Assembly: GCF_030272615.1 (NCBI RefSeq) | Contig: NC_081412.1 | Span: 666,668,352 to 666,732,351 of the forward strand | Direction of reading: 5' to 3' | DNA: 64,000 nt | Origin: Cryptomeria japonica | Taxonomy: Eukaryota > Streptophyta > Pinopsida > Cupressales > Cupressaceae | In this document: one piece after another, positions 35,441 through 46,068 of the stretch | How positions within the stretch are numbered: position 1 is the first letter of the stretch | Layout: each line of letters begins with the position of its first letter | Position numbers and translations under genes: made by a program | The notes under the pieces: model-generated | Databases searched by the model: none | What the model was told of the DNA's origin: nothing | Seen by the model: the letters and a program-made list of their open reading frames with translations, nothing else

Positions 35441-36627
35441 CAAACCTTCATCCACCGATGTGCCCATTACACCATCTTTGTAGACACCTTATTCATAAGG
35501 CATTTTGATGGTTCCCTCCTAAGGTGTTTAGATAAACAAGAAGCAGAATGGGATTACACGAAATACACGAGGGTATCTATGGGGCACACTCAAGTGGACT
35601 CACGTTGGCTAAATTTTTTTTGAGAATAGGATACTATTGGCCTAAAATGGAAGAAGATGCATACAATTATGTGAAGAAATGCATCCCTTGCCAGCAACAT
35701 GGTGACAAGATTCATGCATCGTCACAAGAATTGCAGCCATTCATTACACCATGGCCCTTCTCATAGTGGGGGCTCGATCTCATTGGGAAAATCCACCCTT
35801 CATCTTCCAACGGACATAAATTCATTATCATCACCACCGAATACTTCACGAAGTGGGCAGAGGCTATCCCTCTTACTTTCGCCACCGGCAAGCAAATATC
35901 CAAATTCATCCTGAACTACGTAATCTGCCGATATGGCATCCCAAAAGTTATCATCACAGATAATGGTAAAAAATTTAAGAACCAGGATGTCAAATAACTC
36001 TGCCAAAAATTCAACATCCAACACCGCTTCTCCACTCCATATTACCCCCAAGGCAATGGCCAAGCTAAGGCTTCTAATAAAACCCTAATAAAAATCCTCA
36101 AAAAGATAGTCAATGAAGTGGGCTGTGATTGGCACCTCCAAATCGATCCTGCATTGTGGGCCTACTACACCTCCATCTGCACCCCCACAGGTGCCATTCC
36201 TTATTCCCTAGTATTTGGTTCCGAAGCCATCCTTCCCCTTGAGATTGAGATCCCGTCTTTAAGGGTATCGCTGCAAAACATCCTACCAGAGGAAGAATAC
36301 AGAATTGCCTGCTTATAAGAGCTAGAATTGCTAGATGAAAGGCGCCTCAAGGCCTTGAATCATCTCCGGGTATATCAAAATCGTCTGTGCATGAGTTATC
36401 ATAAAAAAGTCAGAACCTGAGAATTTCAAGTTGGTGATCTTGTCTTCATGGAGAATCAGAAAAATCTACAAGAAAGAGAAAAGAAAGGCAAGTTCAAGCC
36501 TAATTGGCTTGGACCATATGTAATCATAGCGAAATATGGATCAGGAGCTTATCAGTTGGCTACTCCTGAAGGTGATCCTTTGGATGATCCAATGAATATC
36601 ATGCACCTCAAAAGATTTTATGCTTAG
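35440..36627 (+). pseudogene. pol: gypsy integrase (broken, catalytic Glu to Lys)
   Basis: An HHCC zinc part (IHEGIYGAH...KKCIPCQQH) is split by a frame change near 35620. The core has the first Asp in GLDLIG (35776) and the second in ITDNG (35959). Thirty-five residues later, where the DD35E Glu belongs, the codon is AAG, Lys (36067, QAKASNKT). Stops: TAG 35764 (before WGLD), TAA 35995, TAA about 36316, TGA about 36418. The C-terminus has the GPY motif (NWLGPYVI) and ends ...HLKRFYA at TAG 36625. Confidence 0.9.
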
Positions 36628-37690
36628 TCCTCAGAAAGTCTTAAATGGTAAAAAAAAAAAAAAATAAAGAATTTTTTTTTTTAAAATTAGAAAAAGAAAG
36701 AAAAACAATTCGTCTATTAGTGAAAACCACTTGGTGGCATTATGGACAAGTACCTTGGTGAAAACCTCTGTGCAGACGCCAAGGTAAATAACCGGATCCA
36801 TTGTCTATCATGTTGATACTACAAATCATCTGCCATCCAACCCACCCATGCGCAACATTCCTTCTTTTCCGCCTCCCAATAAAACATGTGTATGATGATG
36901 AGTCTTCACCCGAGTCATGAACAAGGAATGTCCCATTGAAACTGAGATTTTATGCCTCTGTGTGTAAGCTTCAAGAAGTCTTGAGAAACAATCCCAAGTC
37001 CATCCTAGTTCTACTCTTGGCAAGAGGTATCATGTGGTCGCAAGGAAGAGACTTGTTAGATTTTGTTAGATCTTTTCATATAGGCTTGCATCTTTTGCCC
37101 TACGACTGCCACTATTTACGACTGCCTGGGTTCTTCCATATCTAGGTATGTTATGATAGGTGCATATTGGGGCATATTTCATAGTATGGCATGTTTTGGA
37201 TCCTTCTTGTATAAACCGGCGACCTGGTACTAGTGTTTATCAACACTTACCTTCTCGTGTACAAGAGGTATCGGTGTGTTTGAGGGTTTCCTTGCACGAA
37301 CCCACAATTTTGTTTTAGTGTTTTTTAACACTTACATTGTTGTGTGCATAAAATTCTCATTTGTCTACAGAGTTAGTCCACGCCCTGGGTTTCTCATGGC
37401 ATCCTGATTTCTATAATCAATGGTGCAAGTCACTCAGGGCAACATCAAACTAGGTTGGCTCTCCATATTTGTTGTGCACAAAATCTCACCATCATTCCAT
37501 CAAATCCTAAACTCAATAATCCCATGGAGTTCTCAATTGCCCCCATTTTCCTCCACGGTCTCGCATCTCTTATTCTTCTTTCCAAATACCTCACGATTAC
37601 TTCATATATCTTCCTCATTTATCCCTTCCACCCTAATTTTTCTTCCTCTATTTTTTTTTTCCTCACATAATCAATTCTGATTCTGATCCT
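36628..37690 (+). other. gypsy 3' untranslated region, no gene
   Basis: It begins with an A-rich and T-rich tract (36650-36690) and then unremarkable sequence up to the tandem array. The short frames have no domain. Confidence 0.6.
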
Positions 37691-38275
37691 GATTCATGTC
37701 TTATACAGGATGTATCCTTCCTAAAACCAGATGCTCTGATCATGTCTTATACAGGATGAATCCTTCCTGAAACCAGACGTTGTGATCTGATCATGTCTTA
37801 TATAGGATGGATCCTTCCTGAAACCAGACGTTGTGATCAGTCATGTCTTATACAGGATGTATCCTTCCTAAAACCAGACACTCCGATCATGTCTTATATA
37901 GGATGAATCCTTCCTGAAACCAGACGTTGTGATCTGTTCATGTCTTATATAGGATGAATCCTTCTTGAAACCAGACGTTATGATCGATCATGTCTTATAT
38001 AGGATGAATCCTTCCTGAAAACAGATGTTGTGATCTGATCATGTCTTATACATGATGAATCCTTCCCGAAACCAGACGTTGTGATCAGGCATGTCTTATA
38101 CAGAATGTATCCTTCTTGAAACCAGACACTCCGATCATGTCTTATATAGGATGAATCCTTTCTGAAACCAGATATTGTGATCAATCATGTCTTATACAGG
38201 ATGAATCCTTCCTGAAACCGGACACTTTGATCATCTTTGTCTTATATAGGATGAATTCTTCTTCAAACCAGACCG
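37690..38275 (+). repeat. 46/51/50-bp tandem array with 147-bp higher-order period
   Basis: About 12 units of ATGTCTTATACAGGATGAAT + CCTTCCTGAAACCAGA... start at 37696, 37742, 37793, 37843, 37889, 37940, 37990, 38041, 38091, 38137 and 38187, with a degraded last one near 38233. The spacings 46, 51, 50 repeat in that order at first, giving a 147-bp trimer. Tandem repeats between pol and the 3' LTR are known from this lineage. Confidence 0.9.
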
Positions 38276-38481
38276 AATCTAGATCTTATCAATCAAATCA
38301 AATCAAATCTATCAGGATATCAATTTCACAAAACTCCAAAGATCAAATACTTCAATTGATCTCCTGAGGGGGAATCACCATACCGTAATCTATAAATCAA
38401 GAGCTACAGCATCCTACCAAACCAATATCAACATCAAAACAAGATTATTCTTTGAATCAATGTGTCATCAGACCTCGCTTC

Positions 38482-38495
38482 AAAGAGGGGCAAAA
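38482..38495 (+). promoter_or_regulatory. Polypurine tract
   Basis: AAAGAGGGGCAAAA directly precedes the 3' LTR start TGTACACTC, the expected plus-strand primer position. Confidence 0.85.
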
Positions 38496-39577
38496 TGTAC
38501 ACTCAAAAATAATTATTTTAATTATTTTTAATTCCTCGCATAATTAATTAATTAATTATGTTAATTCAAATTCCTCTCACTATAGCATATGATTGATTTA
38601 TTTAATAAATCAATCCCTTTCTTTATTCTTCTTAAAAAAATCAAATCTTCACAAATCTTTCTCTTAGCTAATTAATTTCAATTAATTAGTTAACCTACAT
38701 GATTCCTACAAATCATCTTCTTAATTCATTCTTCTAGAAACTCCCTAAACTCACTTAACATTATTCTTCTAATTTTTTATTTCCTCCACTCATTCTCTCT
38801 CCTAGTCAAATTCTCCCACAAATATTAATCCCACCTAACATTTCCTCTAATCCCCCTCCTAATGACTTCTTAATGGTTAATCATCATGATTAGTCACGAA
38901 GTCAACTCTTTGTCCTTTTCATCCAGCCACTAGCTTTAAATGCTCTTTCCCTAGGTGAATGTAAGATTTTCGAAATCACACATTCCTCTAGGCATCCCCT
39001 CTCCCAAGAAATTTTTAATTCCTTTTTATTCCTCCAATCCCCATGATATCCTTTTTTGGAGAATTTTTAATTCCTCCAATGCATCTTGTGGAGTGTGGAG
39101 ATACGAAATGCCTTTAAGGCATATTTCTTGGTCTCCACACCCTCTCTTGGACCTTGTGTGAGCTCACAAGTAAATCTTAGCCCTTCATCTTGAATTCATC
39201 CTAGCCATCCATTTTCCTCTCCTCTTCCTATAAAATAGGGCTCCATCCCTTCATTCTACACATCTTCTTGAAATCCAGTAAGTTTATGCTGCCCTTTTGA
39301 GCCCAGGAAATCATCTTGGCAACTTGATCATCTCATCCTTATCATTTTCAAATCCATTCCATTTGTGCACAACATTGGAGAGCCATTCACATCCAACAAT
39401 CAAAGGAGCACATCAAGTGGAGCATTATCAAGGGGCACCTTCACTTCATCAAGCTCAATCCGAAGGAGAAGGTAAAATAGCAAGGTGAAATGATCTTTTA
39501 ATGATATTTTAATATTCTGCATGTTTATTTCATTATGTTTTGATCATTTGACCTTCAAATCTGTTTTCCCCTCTTCA
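38496..39577 (+). repeat. 3' LTR of the gypsy element
   Basis: 1,082 bp. It starts TGTACAC and ends CCCCTCTTCA, followed by the target duplication GTGAC (39578-39582). It retains the canonical TG start lost in the 5' copy. Confidence 0.95.
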
Positions 39578-39582
39578 GTGAC

Positions 39583-39857
39583 AAGTTATTCAATCTCTCT
39601 TTAGCGGATTAGGATATGATCCAGATCAAAAAGCTCTTCTACAATGGGCTATCTATCCTAAAGATAAGAGACCCACATTGGTTGACAGAGAAGAAGCTTT
39701 TGGACATCTGATGATACAACAAGTTGGAAAGACTGACCGTAGAATCACTGGCAAACTAAACTTAGATGTGGCTAAACATATAAGAGGCTATAAGAAAACA
39801 AGTGATGAAGACAAGCAAAGACTACAAGCAAGATTACTGCAGATTGAGACTGTGTAG
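39583..39857 (+). pseudogene. Fam-A protein, fragment (copy 3)
   Basis: About 90 codons in one frame starting right after the gypsy target duplication. SGLGYDPDQKALLQWAIYP-KRP aligns with GSRYDPKEEEMLLWALYPPNKRP of copy 1, then FGHLM matches IGHMM, and a Lys-rich tail follows to a TAG at 39855. Only the middle of the gene is present. Upstream of the gypsy element the sequence is the 41-bp array, not more Fam-A, so the fragment was truncated before the insertion. Confidence 0.7.
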
Positions 39858-39925
39858 CCCAAACAACAAAGAAGGCACTGGTCATCTATAAGATACAACT
39901 CATTACCATATTAGTTCATTTTTCA

Positions 39926-40190
39926 GTAACACACATGTTAGTCATTCTGTATTGTCTTTGTGGAGCAACAATAGACGCATCTGCCATTTCCTTTAGGCCC
40001 ATGAAATGGCGAAATCGACTAAAACGCTGCGTTAGTCCTTTTTGTTGATTCGCTAAGTGGCACGCCGCCATTTCCTTTATGCCCACGAAACGACAAAATT
40101 GACTAACATGCCATGTTAGTCAATTTCACCGTGAGATGGTGACATGGAATTGGTGGGCAGCCAGTCAGCAAATCAGTGAAGATGACTGAC
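39926..40190. repeat. Inverted partner of the 24.9-kb block, TIR-A-related
   Basis: It carries several xGTTAGTC dyads (CACATGTTAGTC, TGACTAACATGCCATGTTAGTCA) and two CCATTTCCTTTAKGCCCA blocks. Bases 40029-40052 are the exact reverse complement of 24918-24941, with weaker pairing on both sides. Confidence 0.75.
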
Positions 40191-40303
40191 TAACAATTGT
40201 CACATATATATGAAGTGTTACTTTCAATTTGAGTTTCTTTGTTTACGGAATACAAGTAGAACTAACCTGGGTGATATAATACACCTTTTTCATGTGGGCT
40301 GAA

Positions 40304-40335
40304 GCTATTGTGGATCCAAAATAGACCTTTCATGT
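40304..40335 (+). repeat. TIR-A terminus fragment
   Basis: GGGCTGAAGCTATTGTGGATCC then AAAATAGACCTTTC matches the first 35 bp of TIR-A. The GGGCTGAAG before the usual start matches the 3973 copy, so the true terminus may lie about 9 bp further out. Confidence 0.6.
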
Positions 40336-40395
40336 GGTAAAGCTTTAATAGTTAAATACTCATTGATCTATATTTAATATTTATGAAGAATAATA

Positions 40396-40629
40396 GTCAT
40401 TGAGTAGTCTATCTTATGTACTTGTGATTCAGTTTATCCATCATTTATAAATAAACATTTTTTCAGTCTTCAATAAGCAACTATTATAAGCAGGTGGAAG
40501 TTAATATTTACGCAAAAGAATACCTCATTGAGCAGGCTAATATTATTTACTTGTGATTCAGTTTATCCATCATTTATAAATAAGCATTTTTCAGTCTTCT
40601 ATAAGCAACTATTATAAGTAGGTGGAAGT
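40396..40629. repeat. Tandem duplication, 129-bp offset
   Basis: CTTGTGATTCAGTTTATCCA through AAGCAGGTGGAAGTTAA is present at 40421 and 40550 with few changes. It is AT-rich and non-coding. The stretch from 40630 to 41140 holds no gene that I can support. Confidence 0.85.
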
Positions 40630-41143
40630 TAAGAAAAATTGCCATCATACAATTAGTGGTTCTTTTAAATCCACTATAAAAAAACTTTTAACCTAGAGTT
40701 AGGTTTTAGGTATAGATTCACCCGCCTTGGTTTGCAAACACTGATTGGGAATTCATATTAACTTATTAAGAGAAGTGCGAAAACCATTCATCATACAAGA
40801 CGTGTAGAAAAGCCACGTAGAACCATTCAAAAAGCATGAAAAAGTGTACAACAAACCAATCATTAACCATTGATGTTTAAGTGAAGTCAATCACATTTAT
40901 TTTTTTTATTTTTTTTGACAAGGTGGCAAGGCCACTTAATATATTTTTACAACTGGTTCAAGAAGGGCTCCTGAAGAAAAGAACTAGAAAGAAAAACTTT
41001 GGTCAATCAAGTTTATTGAAAATAACCATTCATGAAGCATACAAAGTGTCTTCCTAAATGAAAGAATATGTCTGATTACAAAAAGTCTGCACCACTGCTG
41101 ACGTTTTATTGAACAGGAAAACTTTCGTAACAGTGCAAGCTTG

Positions 41144-41818
41144 TTATATAGGCAGAGGTTGAGTATTTAAATGACTTTTGTTTCCCCCAGTGGTCGGAGT
41201 AAGGGGAGGGACATCATTCCCATCATCTTCATCGGTTATGGAGGCAAACACCTCTGCGTACCTTTGTTTCTAGTACTGAGCGCGTTGCGCATAAACATCT
41301 AGCATCCCCTATATCTGGTCACTTATGATTTTGTTGTTTTTAGCACACGCCTCACGCACTACCTCCCGTCTCTCATTTGCCATCTGCAAACCACACACTT
41401 CTAGCTCAAGGTACGTATTCTTATCATCCAAGTCCATGACCTTGTTATTGAGTTCCATGCATTTGTTACTAAGTTTAGTGCATTTCTGATTGAGCTCGGT
41501 GCATCTCCTTTTCACTTCAGTGAGTCTCCATTCAAGATTAGAAACAATCCCCTTCAACCTTTCATTTTCAGCGTGGGCCATTTCGACCTTCTGCGTTAGC
41601 AGTTCTACTTGCATGGCATCAAACTTCATTGTGTCCATCCCATCATTCTATTCTGCAAAGGGCGGTGGTGGTTATCTTGCAGACTTCCCTAAACCACCGT
41701 CAGAGGTGAGAACATTGGCCATCCCATTCGCCTTTGAATTCGTAGCAGGCATTCCATTCTACGAAACAGATGTTTTGACACCCTTTCTTTTTCCCGTCCG
41801 TGGTCTTCCCATTGCCAT
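41144..41818 (-). pseudogene. Small AT-hook-like, coiled-coil protein (decayed)
   Basis: One frame of 224 codons from ATG 41818 to TAA 41144. It is broken by TAG at 41759, 41648, 41309 and 41270 and TAA at 41672, with no frame change. The N-terminus is basic with a GRPRTGKRKG core like an AT-hook. The centre (about residues 60-165) is a long heptad-rich helix with repeated CTELN/KCTKL/KCMELN motifs. The C-terminus is acidic (ITDEDDGND). It would probably bind DNA and dimerise. I do not recognise the family. It follows the minus-strand exons at 42.8-46.9 kb and may be the second gene of the same transposon. Confidence 0.55.
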
Positions 41819-42779
41819 CCTTGCAAACAATGCCAAAAAAAAGTATCTGTAGATAGGTGGGTAGGACAACATGAAAAATGTAGGAAACAATAGTTTATGC
41901 CAACAAGAAAGGAACTGCTATCTGTTGCATTTTTTGGAATGAATAACATTATGGATGATACAAAAGTTAACATGTTCACTAAAGTTGACATTTTCACTAA
42001 ACTGGGCATTTGGGTGGTAGGTTACCTACCAATTGGGAATCCATGTTTCGGGAAGATAACTCCATTAGTCAACACTCCTCGTCCTGCATCCAACTTATTA
42101 CACATATGCCATGAAACTATAACGGAAGTCTGGTGTATTTTAATAGATTTTTTTTTTTTGGTTATTTTTTTGTTGTTAAATCATTTCTAATTCAGTGTTC
42201 AAAAATAAACAATAACAATGGTATATTAAACTGTCATAAGCTACAGTGGAAAGAGAACATGGTTCACAATTTCAATCAAACATTCTGCTTCATCTGTATA
42301 CATAAAAGAGTTGCAGGGACCCTATTGGTGCACAATAACAAAACCTATGCATATGCAATATATAAGAGACCTTGAACAAAAATTGAATAGTAAACGACTA
42401 TCATCGACTTTATTGTACCATCCACTATCATTATTAAAAATGTTGCGCACCAAAAAAAGGTTTGTGAAGTTATTTAAGGGTAGTTGATGGTGCAGGATCA
42501 CCATGAAACAGTCCAACAAATCAAGCCTTTATAGTTATTTTGCTTAAAATAGCAGGAAAGGTTGAAAATAATGTATAATTTATCTAAGACATAAACAATA
42601 ATTGAGAGGGTTTAAACTATGGTAAGGTAAAAGCCATGTCAATATAACATCTCCAAATCCCATCTGAATAGGGTCTATCAAGACTGAACTTCCACCATAG
42701 TATCTCTCTCTAAATATTTGGAAAGAGGAACAACAACTATGATCGAAGAATATTATCACCTCCGCTGTTTGGATTGTGC

Positions 42780-43340
42780 AATGGAGTTGACGACACCATA
42801 AAATGCTTTACGCTTATTCTCATTCTTATGCAACTTGGGAGGGGTGATGCCAAGTGATCGCAGCCTATGACTTACCCATCTGATCACAGGGCCATGTTTA
42901 CCATCCTCTTTTTGTGGCTAGACACTTTCGCCAACTTTATCTTGCCACATACAAACGACATCATATGAGTGCTGCCTATTTCATTCCATTGGAATAAGGT
43001 AAAGGATGGAATGAGAAGACGAAGGAAGGGATCTTCTCATCTTTGACACTTACTAAGGGTGGGGAATAGACCATGTCTTCAATGGGCCACACCGCCCACA
43101 AGTTTAGGGAATCCGACAAGACATCGACGAAAGGACCTGAGTAAGGCAGCTGGGCATTTGCATCAAAGACTTTGACGATGCGAACTTTAGCACAATGTCA
43201 TGGGAGTGGAATAGTATGACACATTACACCCTTCCCCAGGTCATCAACAATGCCCCATCTAGTAGTAGGTGGACTTCAAATCCAATAGCAACAATGTGAG
43301 CATCTTCATTGGCACACTGTTCTTTGTCTTCCATGGTTGC
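42780..43340 (-). pseudogene. Exon resembling a plant-transposon-associated C-terminal domain
   Basis: The acceptor GATGCAG fixes the start at 43340. After a frame change the sequence reads GVMCHTIPLP, VRIVKVFDANAQLPY and WAVWPIEDM. The order of a 'V-x-CH-x-L', a 'V-x-V' strand, 'LP' and a final 'V-x-WP' resembles the DUF8039-type domain found at the end of plant En/Spm-like transposon proteins. That match is from memory of the pattern and is tentative. Several stops follow, so the end near 42780 is uncertain. Confidence 0.35.
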
Positions 43341-43739
43341 CTGCATCAGTAACGAGTGGACACGGTCGCTTAAATAAAATTCTTTATACATGTTGATCAA
43401 ACATAGTCAAATGAATTCATGGTAGTGCAGTACAATAGTACCTGAGTAGCTATCTCTCTCAGCCCGTTGCCCCCATCACAGTCACGGTCTGCATTTGTAC
43501 ATCCATCATCATTTCCCCCAGACTCTTTCTCAATGCTTGTTTCTATCGAATTATGCTACAAAATGTGACACATTGTACAGGAGTGTAAGTACAAATTAAA
43601 CCCATACACCTATGAACACTACTGGACCAAGGCCAATGAATTTTACACAACTAAGGTAATAACAGGAACACAGATAATGGACACAAACCACAACATCATA
43701 AAAAATGCTCTCCAATATAACACTGCCCCTCACTGCCTG

Positions 43740-44620
43740 TTATCCAAAAGAAGAGCCCAATACTTGTTCATCTCTACTCTTATCCTCCAATGTTTGCCCC
43801 AATTGAGTGGACTCCTCTGCAATCTTCTTGCCACTGCATGCACTCAAATTTCCATTCACCGTCTCCTTCAGCTTCTCCCTCGAAATAGACTTCTGAATTT
43901 TCTCGTCCAATACCGCGACCAACTACATAAAAAAAGTTACTGTATAGTATAACACACCATGCCATGATATAGCACTACATGTCATGCACAATGGCACCGC
44001 ATTACCTGTTCATCTTTGCACCTATCCTCCAACCTCTACCCCAGTTCAGGAGAGTACTTTGCAATCGTCTCGCCACTGCATGCACTTAGTTTTTCAATCG
44101 TCATCTCCTTCAACTTCTTCCTCCTAACAGACGTCTGAGATTTTGGACTTGGTTTTTTGGGAATAGTACACATGGTGTCATCAGGTAACTGCATGGACTA
44201 TTCTTTTCTCGTATCATCCATGGTCTGCCCCAACTTAGGAGACTGCTCTACAATCATCTCACCACTGCATGCACTTAGTTTTTCAATCATCGTCTCCTTC
44301 AAATTCTTCCTCCTAACACACGTCCGAGATTTTGGACTTGGTTTTTCAGGAACACTACACACGGTGTCATTAGGAAACTACATTGACTATTCTTTTCTTG
44401 TATTGTCCATCATCTGCCCCAACTTAGGAGACTGCTCCATAATCTTCTTGCCACTACATACACCCAATTTTCCATTCGACGTCTCCTTCAGCTTCTTTGA
44501 CGAAACAAACTTATACATAATAGACGCCCAAGGTTTTTGACTTAATTTTTTGCACACACTACCTTTTGTGTCATCCAATACCATGGGATAGTCCATGCTC
44601 CATCCACAGACCCCATCAGC
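43740..44620 (-). pseudogene. Two exons built of a repeated 63-residue module
   Basis: An exon at 44620-44006 (acceptor TTGTAG, donor GTAATG) contains three head-to-tail modules spaced exactly 189 bp (63 codons). Each has KKLKE...KLSACSG-x-IxEQSPKLGQ-x-x-DxxRKE and a basic KPSPKS segment. A separate exon from 43922 (acceptor TATGTAG) to about 43740 carries a fourth module (EKLKETVNGNLSACSGK). The charged, low-complexity composition suggests a flexible binding region. There are few stops. The function is unknown. Confidence 0.5.
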
Positions 44621-44720
44621 CTACAATGACATGGATGAAATAGTCAACATACTACACAGTGCAGTGCAAAGCATACTATGCAATGAAAACACACATATGG
44701 ACTGGCCAACAAACAGTCAC

Positions 44721-45073
44721 CTTCAATGACAAACGTGTCGCATCATTTGAAGTCAGACTTGTTTTTCTACGACATTCTTCTTTTCTTGCTTCCTCAACGA
44801 ATCACATGTAGGCTCATTGACTCGCACGTTTGTTTCAGGATGTGAAGTCCACCTTGTTTTTTCCACAACATTCTTCTTTTTTTGCTTCCCCGACAAAATA
44901 GGTGCACCCTCTTTTGTTTGATGACCTGAAGCCGGCTTTGATTTTTTCAGAGCATTCTTGTTTGTTTGCTTCCCCAACAAAACAAATGTAGCCTCATTCA
45001 CTGGCACGTTTGTTTCACGATTAGCCTTCAATTCCAAAACCTCCTCGCTATGGTTTGCACTGTCACTTAAAAT
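44721..45073 (-). pseudogene. Exon with duplicated Lys-rich segment
   Basis: The acceptor TGCCCAG sets the start at 45073 and a GTGACT donor the end near 44721. It contains NVPVNEAT...LGKQTNKNALKK and NVRVNEPT...LRKQEKKNVVEK, two or three copies of a module of about 40 residues. The neighbouring exons are also repeat-built. Confidence 0.4.
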
Positions 45074-45166
45074 CTGGGCACCAGGATAGGATATGTCAAT
45101 AAGTCATTCTTCACATGTTTAAAGGAATTTAGTAAACTGCAAAAAAATACGATCACTAAAAATTAC

Positions 45167-45600
45167 CTCTGTTGCAATATTCTTTCTTTGCAGTAACTTT
45201 AAAACCTTCTTCCTTCTCGCCTCCTTAATCGGACTACTGTCGTACACTTGCATTAATTCCTTGATCTCTTCCTTCCCTTTGGTAGGAAGCTCATCACGTG
45301 TTTTCTTTCCATATTTCATACACACCCGGTTAGACACACATTGTTGTTGCATACTATGTCGTACACCCATTTGGCATTCAATATTAGACTCCCTCTTTTT
45401 CAAGTGCATCAGCGATTTCTTCTTATGATCCGTGCTGCGCTTTCCACTTCCACATTGTTCATGCCTGCATCGTGCAATCCCCAATAATGGTAGTTGATGT
45501 TCTTTGACTCTATACATATTAAGCCTCGCCAGATCTCAAAACTGATGATCTCCATTTTTAGAACAATAACGGAAGAGACAAAAGTAGTGCAACCTGCCAT
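45167..45600 (-). pseudogene. Basic exon, unrecognised
   Basis: A donor GTAATTTTT sets the end at 45167. A possible acceptor AATGGCAG lies at about 45595. The frame reads LARLNMYRVKEHQLPLLGIA, then KRSTDHKKKSLMHLKKRESN and a basic RRKKVLKLLQRK. Positively charged throughout, with one TGA. Possibly a DNA-binding part of a transposon protein. Confidence 0.35.
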
Positions 45601-45729
45601 TAATATGTTCTCTTTTGTGATCAGCCTGTTGCTGCACATAGCTAACAGAGATAAAGAGTCACATTCAATTTTGCACTAATCAAGCATTATAAAGATAATC
45701 CAACATATAATGACTAATAGTGGACCTCC

Positions 45730-46010
45730 TTGTTACTTGCCCCTCCTTGTTCCTGTTCATGAGCACTGACAGAATCACGTTGCCATTCAACCTCCTACTC
45801 TATGCTCACCTCATGCTTGCTATGAATGTCCCCTTTTTCACTCTCACCGCCTCGAGCATCAGTATAATCACCCTCACCTACACTTCCAATGGCCTCATCT
45901 TCCTCACTAGCACAACCACTATCATAATGTTGTTCAATAAAATAGCACACATCATCGATCCATTTTATGCCCGTGTATATATCTACATTTCCACTTATAA
46001 ATCCCAACTT
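45730..46010 (-). pseudogene. Acidic exon, unrecognised
   Basis: GFISGNVDIYTGIKWIDDVCYFIEQ is followed by an acidic tail (ASEEDEAIGSVGEGDYTDARGGESE). The splice sites are not clear. It lies between two exons of the same apparent gene. Confidence 0.3.
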
Positions 46011-46068
46011 CCACCAACCATGCCATGCAATGATGGAAAAAAAATATAATGCAATGATAAATAATTAC

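Larger units (their letters stand above)
25399..39577 (+). mobile_element. Ty3/gypsy LTR retrotransposon, Tat-like lineage
   Basis: 14.2-kb element with LTRs, primer site, gag, protease, a G-patch-like segment, reverse transcriptase, RNase H, a second archaeal-type RNase H, integrase, a polypurine tract and a GTGAC target duplication. The order protease-RT-RH-aRNH-integrase and the gag motif C-x2-H-x4-H-x4-C are typical of the plant Tat group. The LTRs differ by about 20 substitutions over their last 870 bp plus a roughly 30-bp indel, so insertion is fairly recent. The coding region nevertheless has many stops and frame changes and is non-autonomous now. Four tandem-repeat arrays lie in its untranslated parts. 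Confidence 0.95.
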
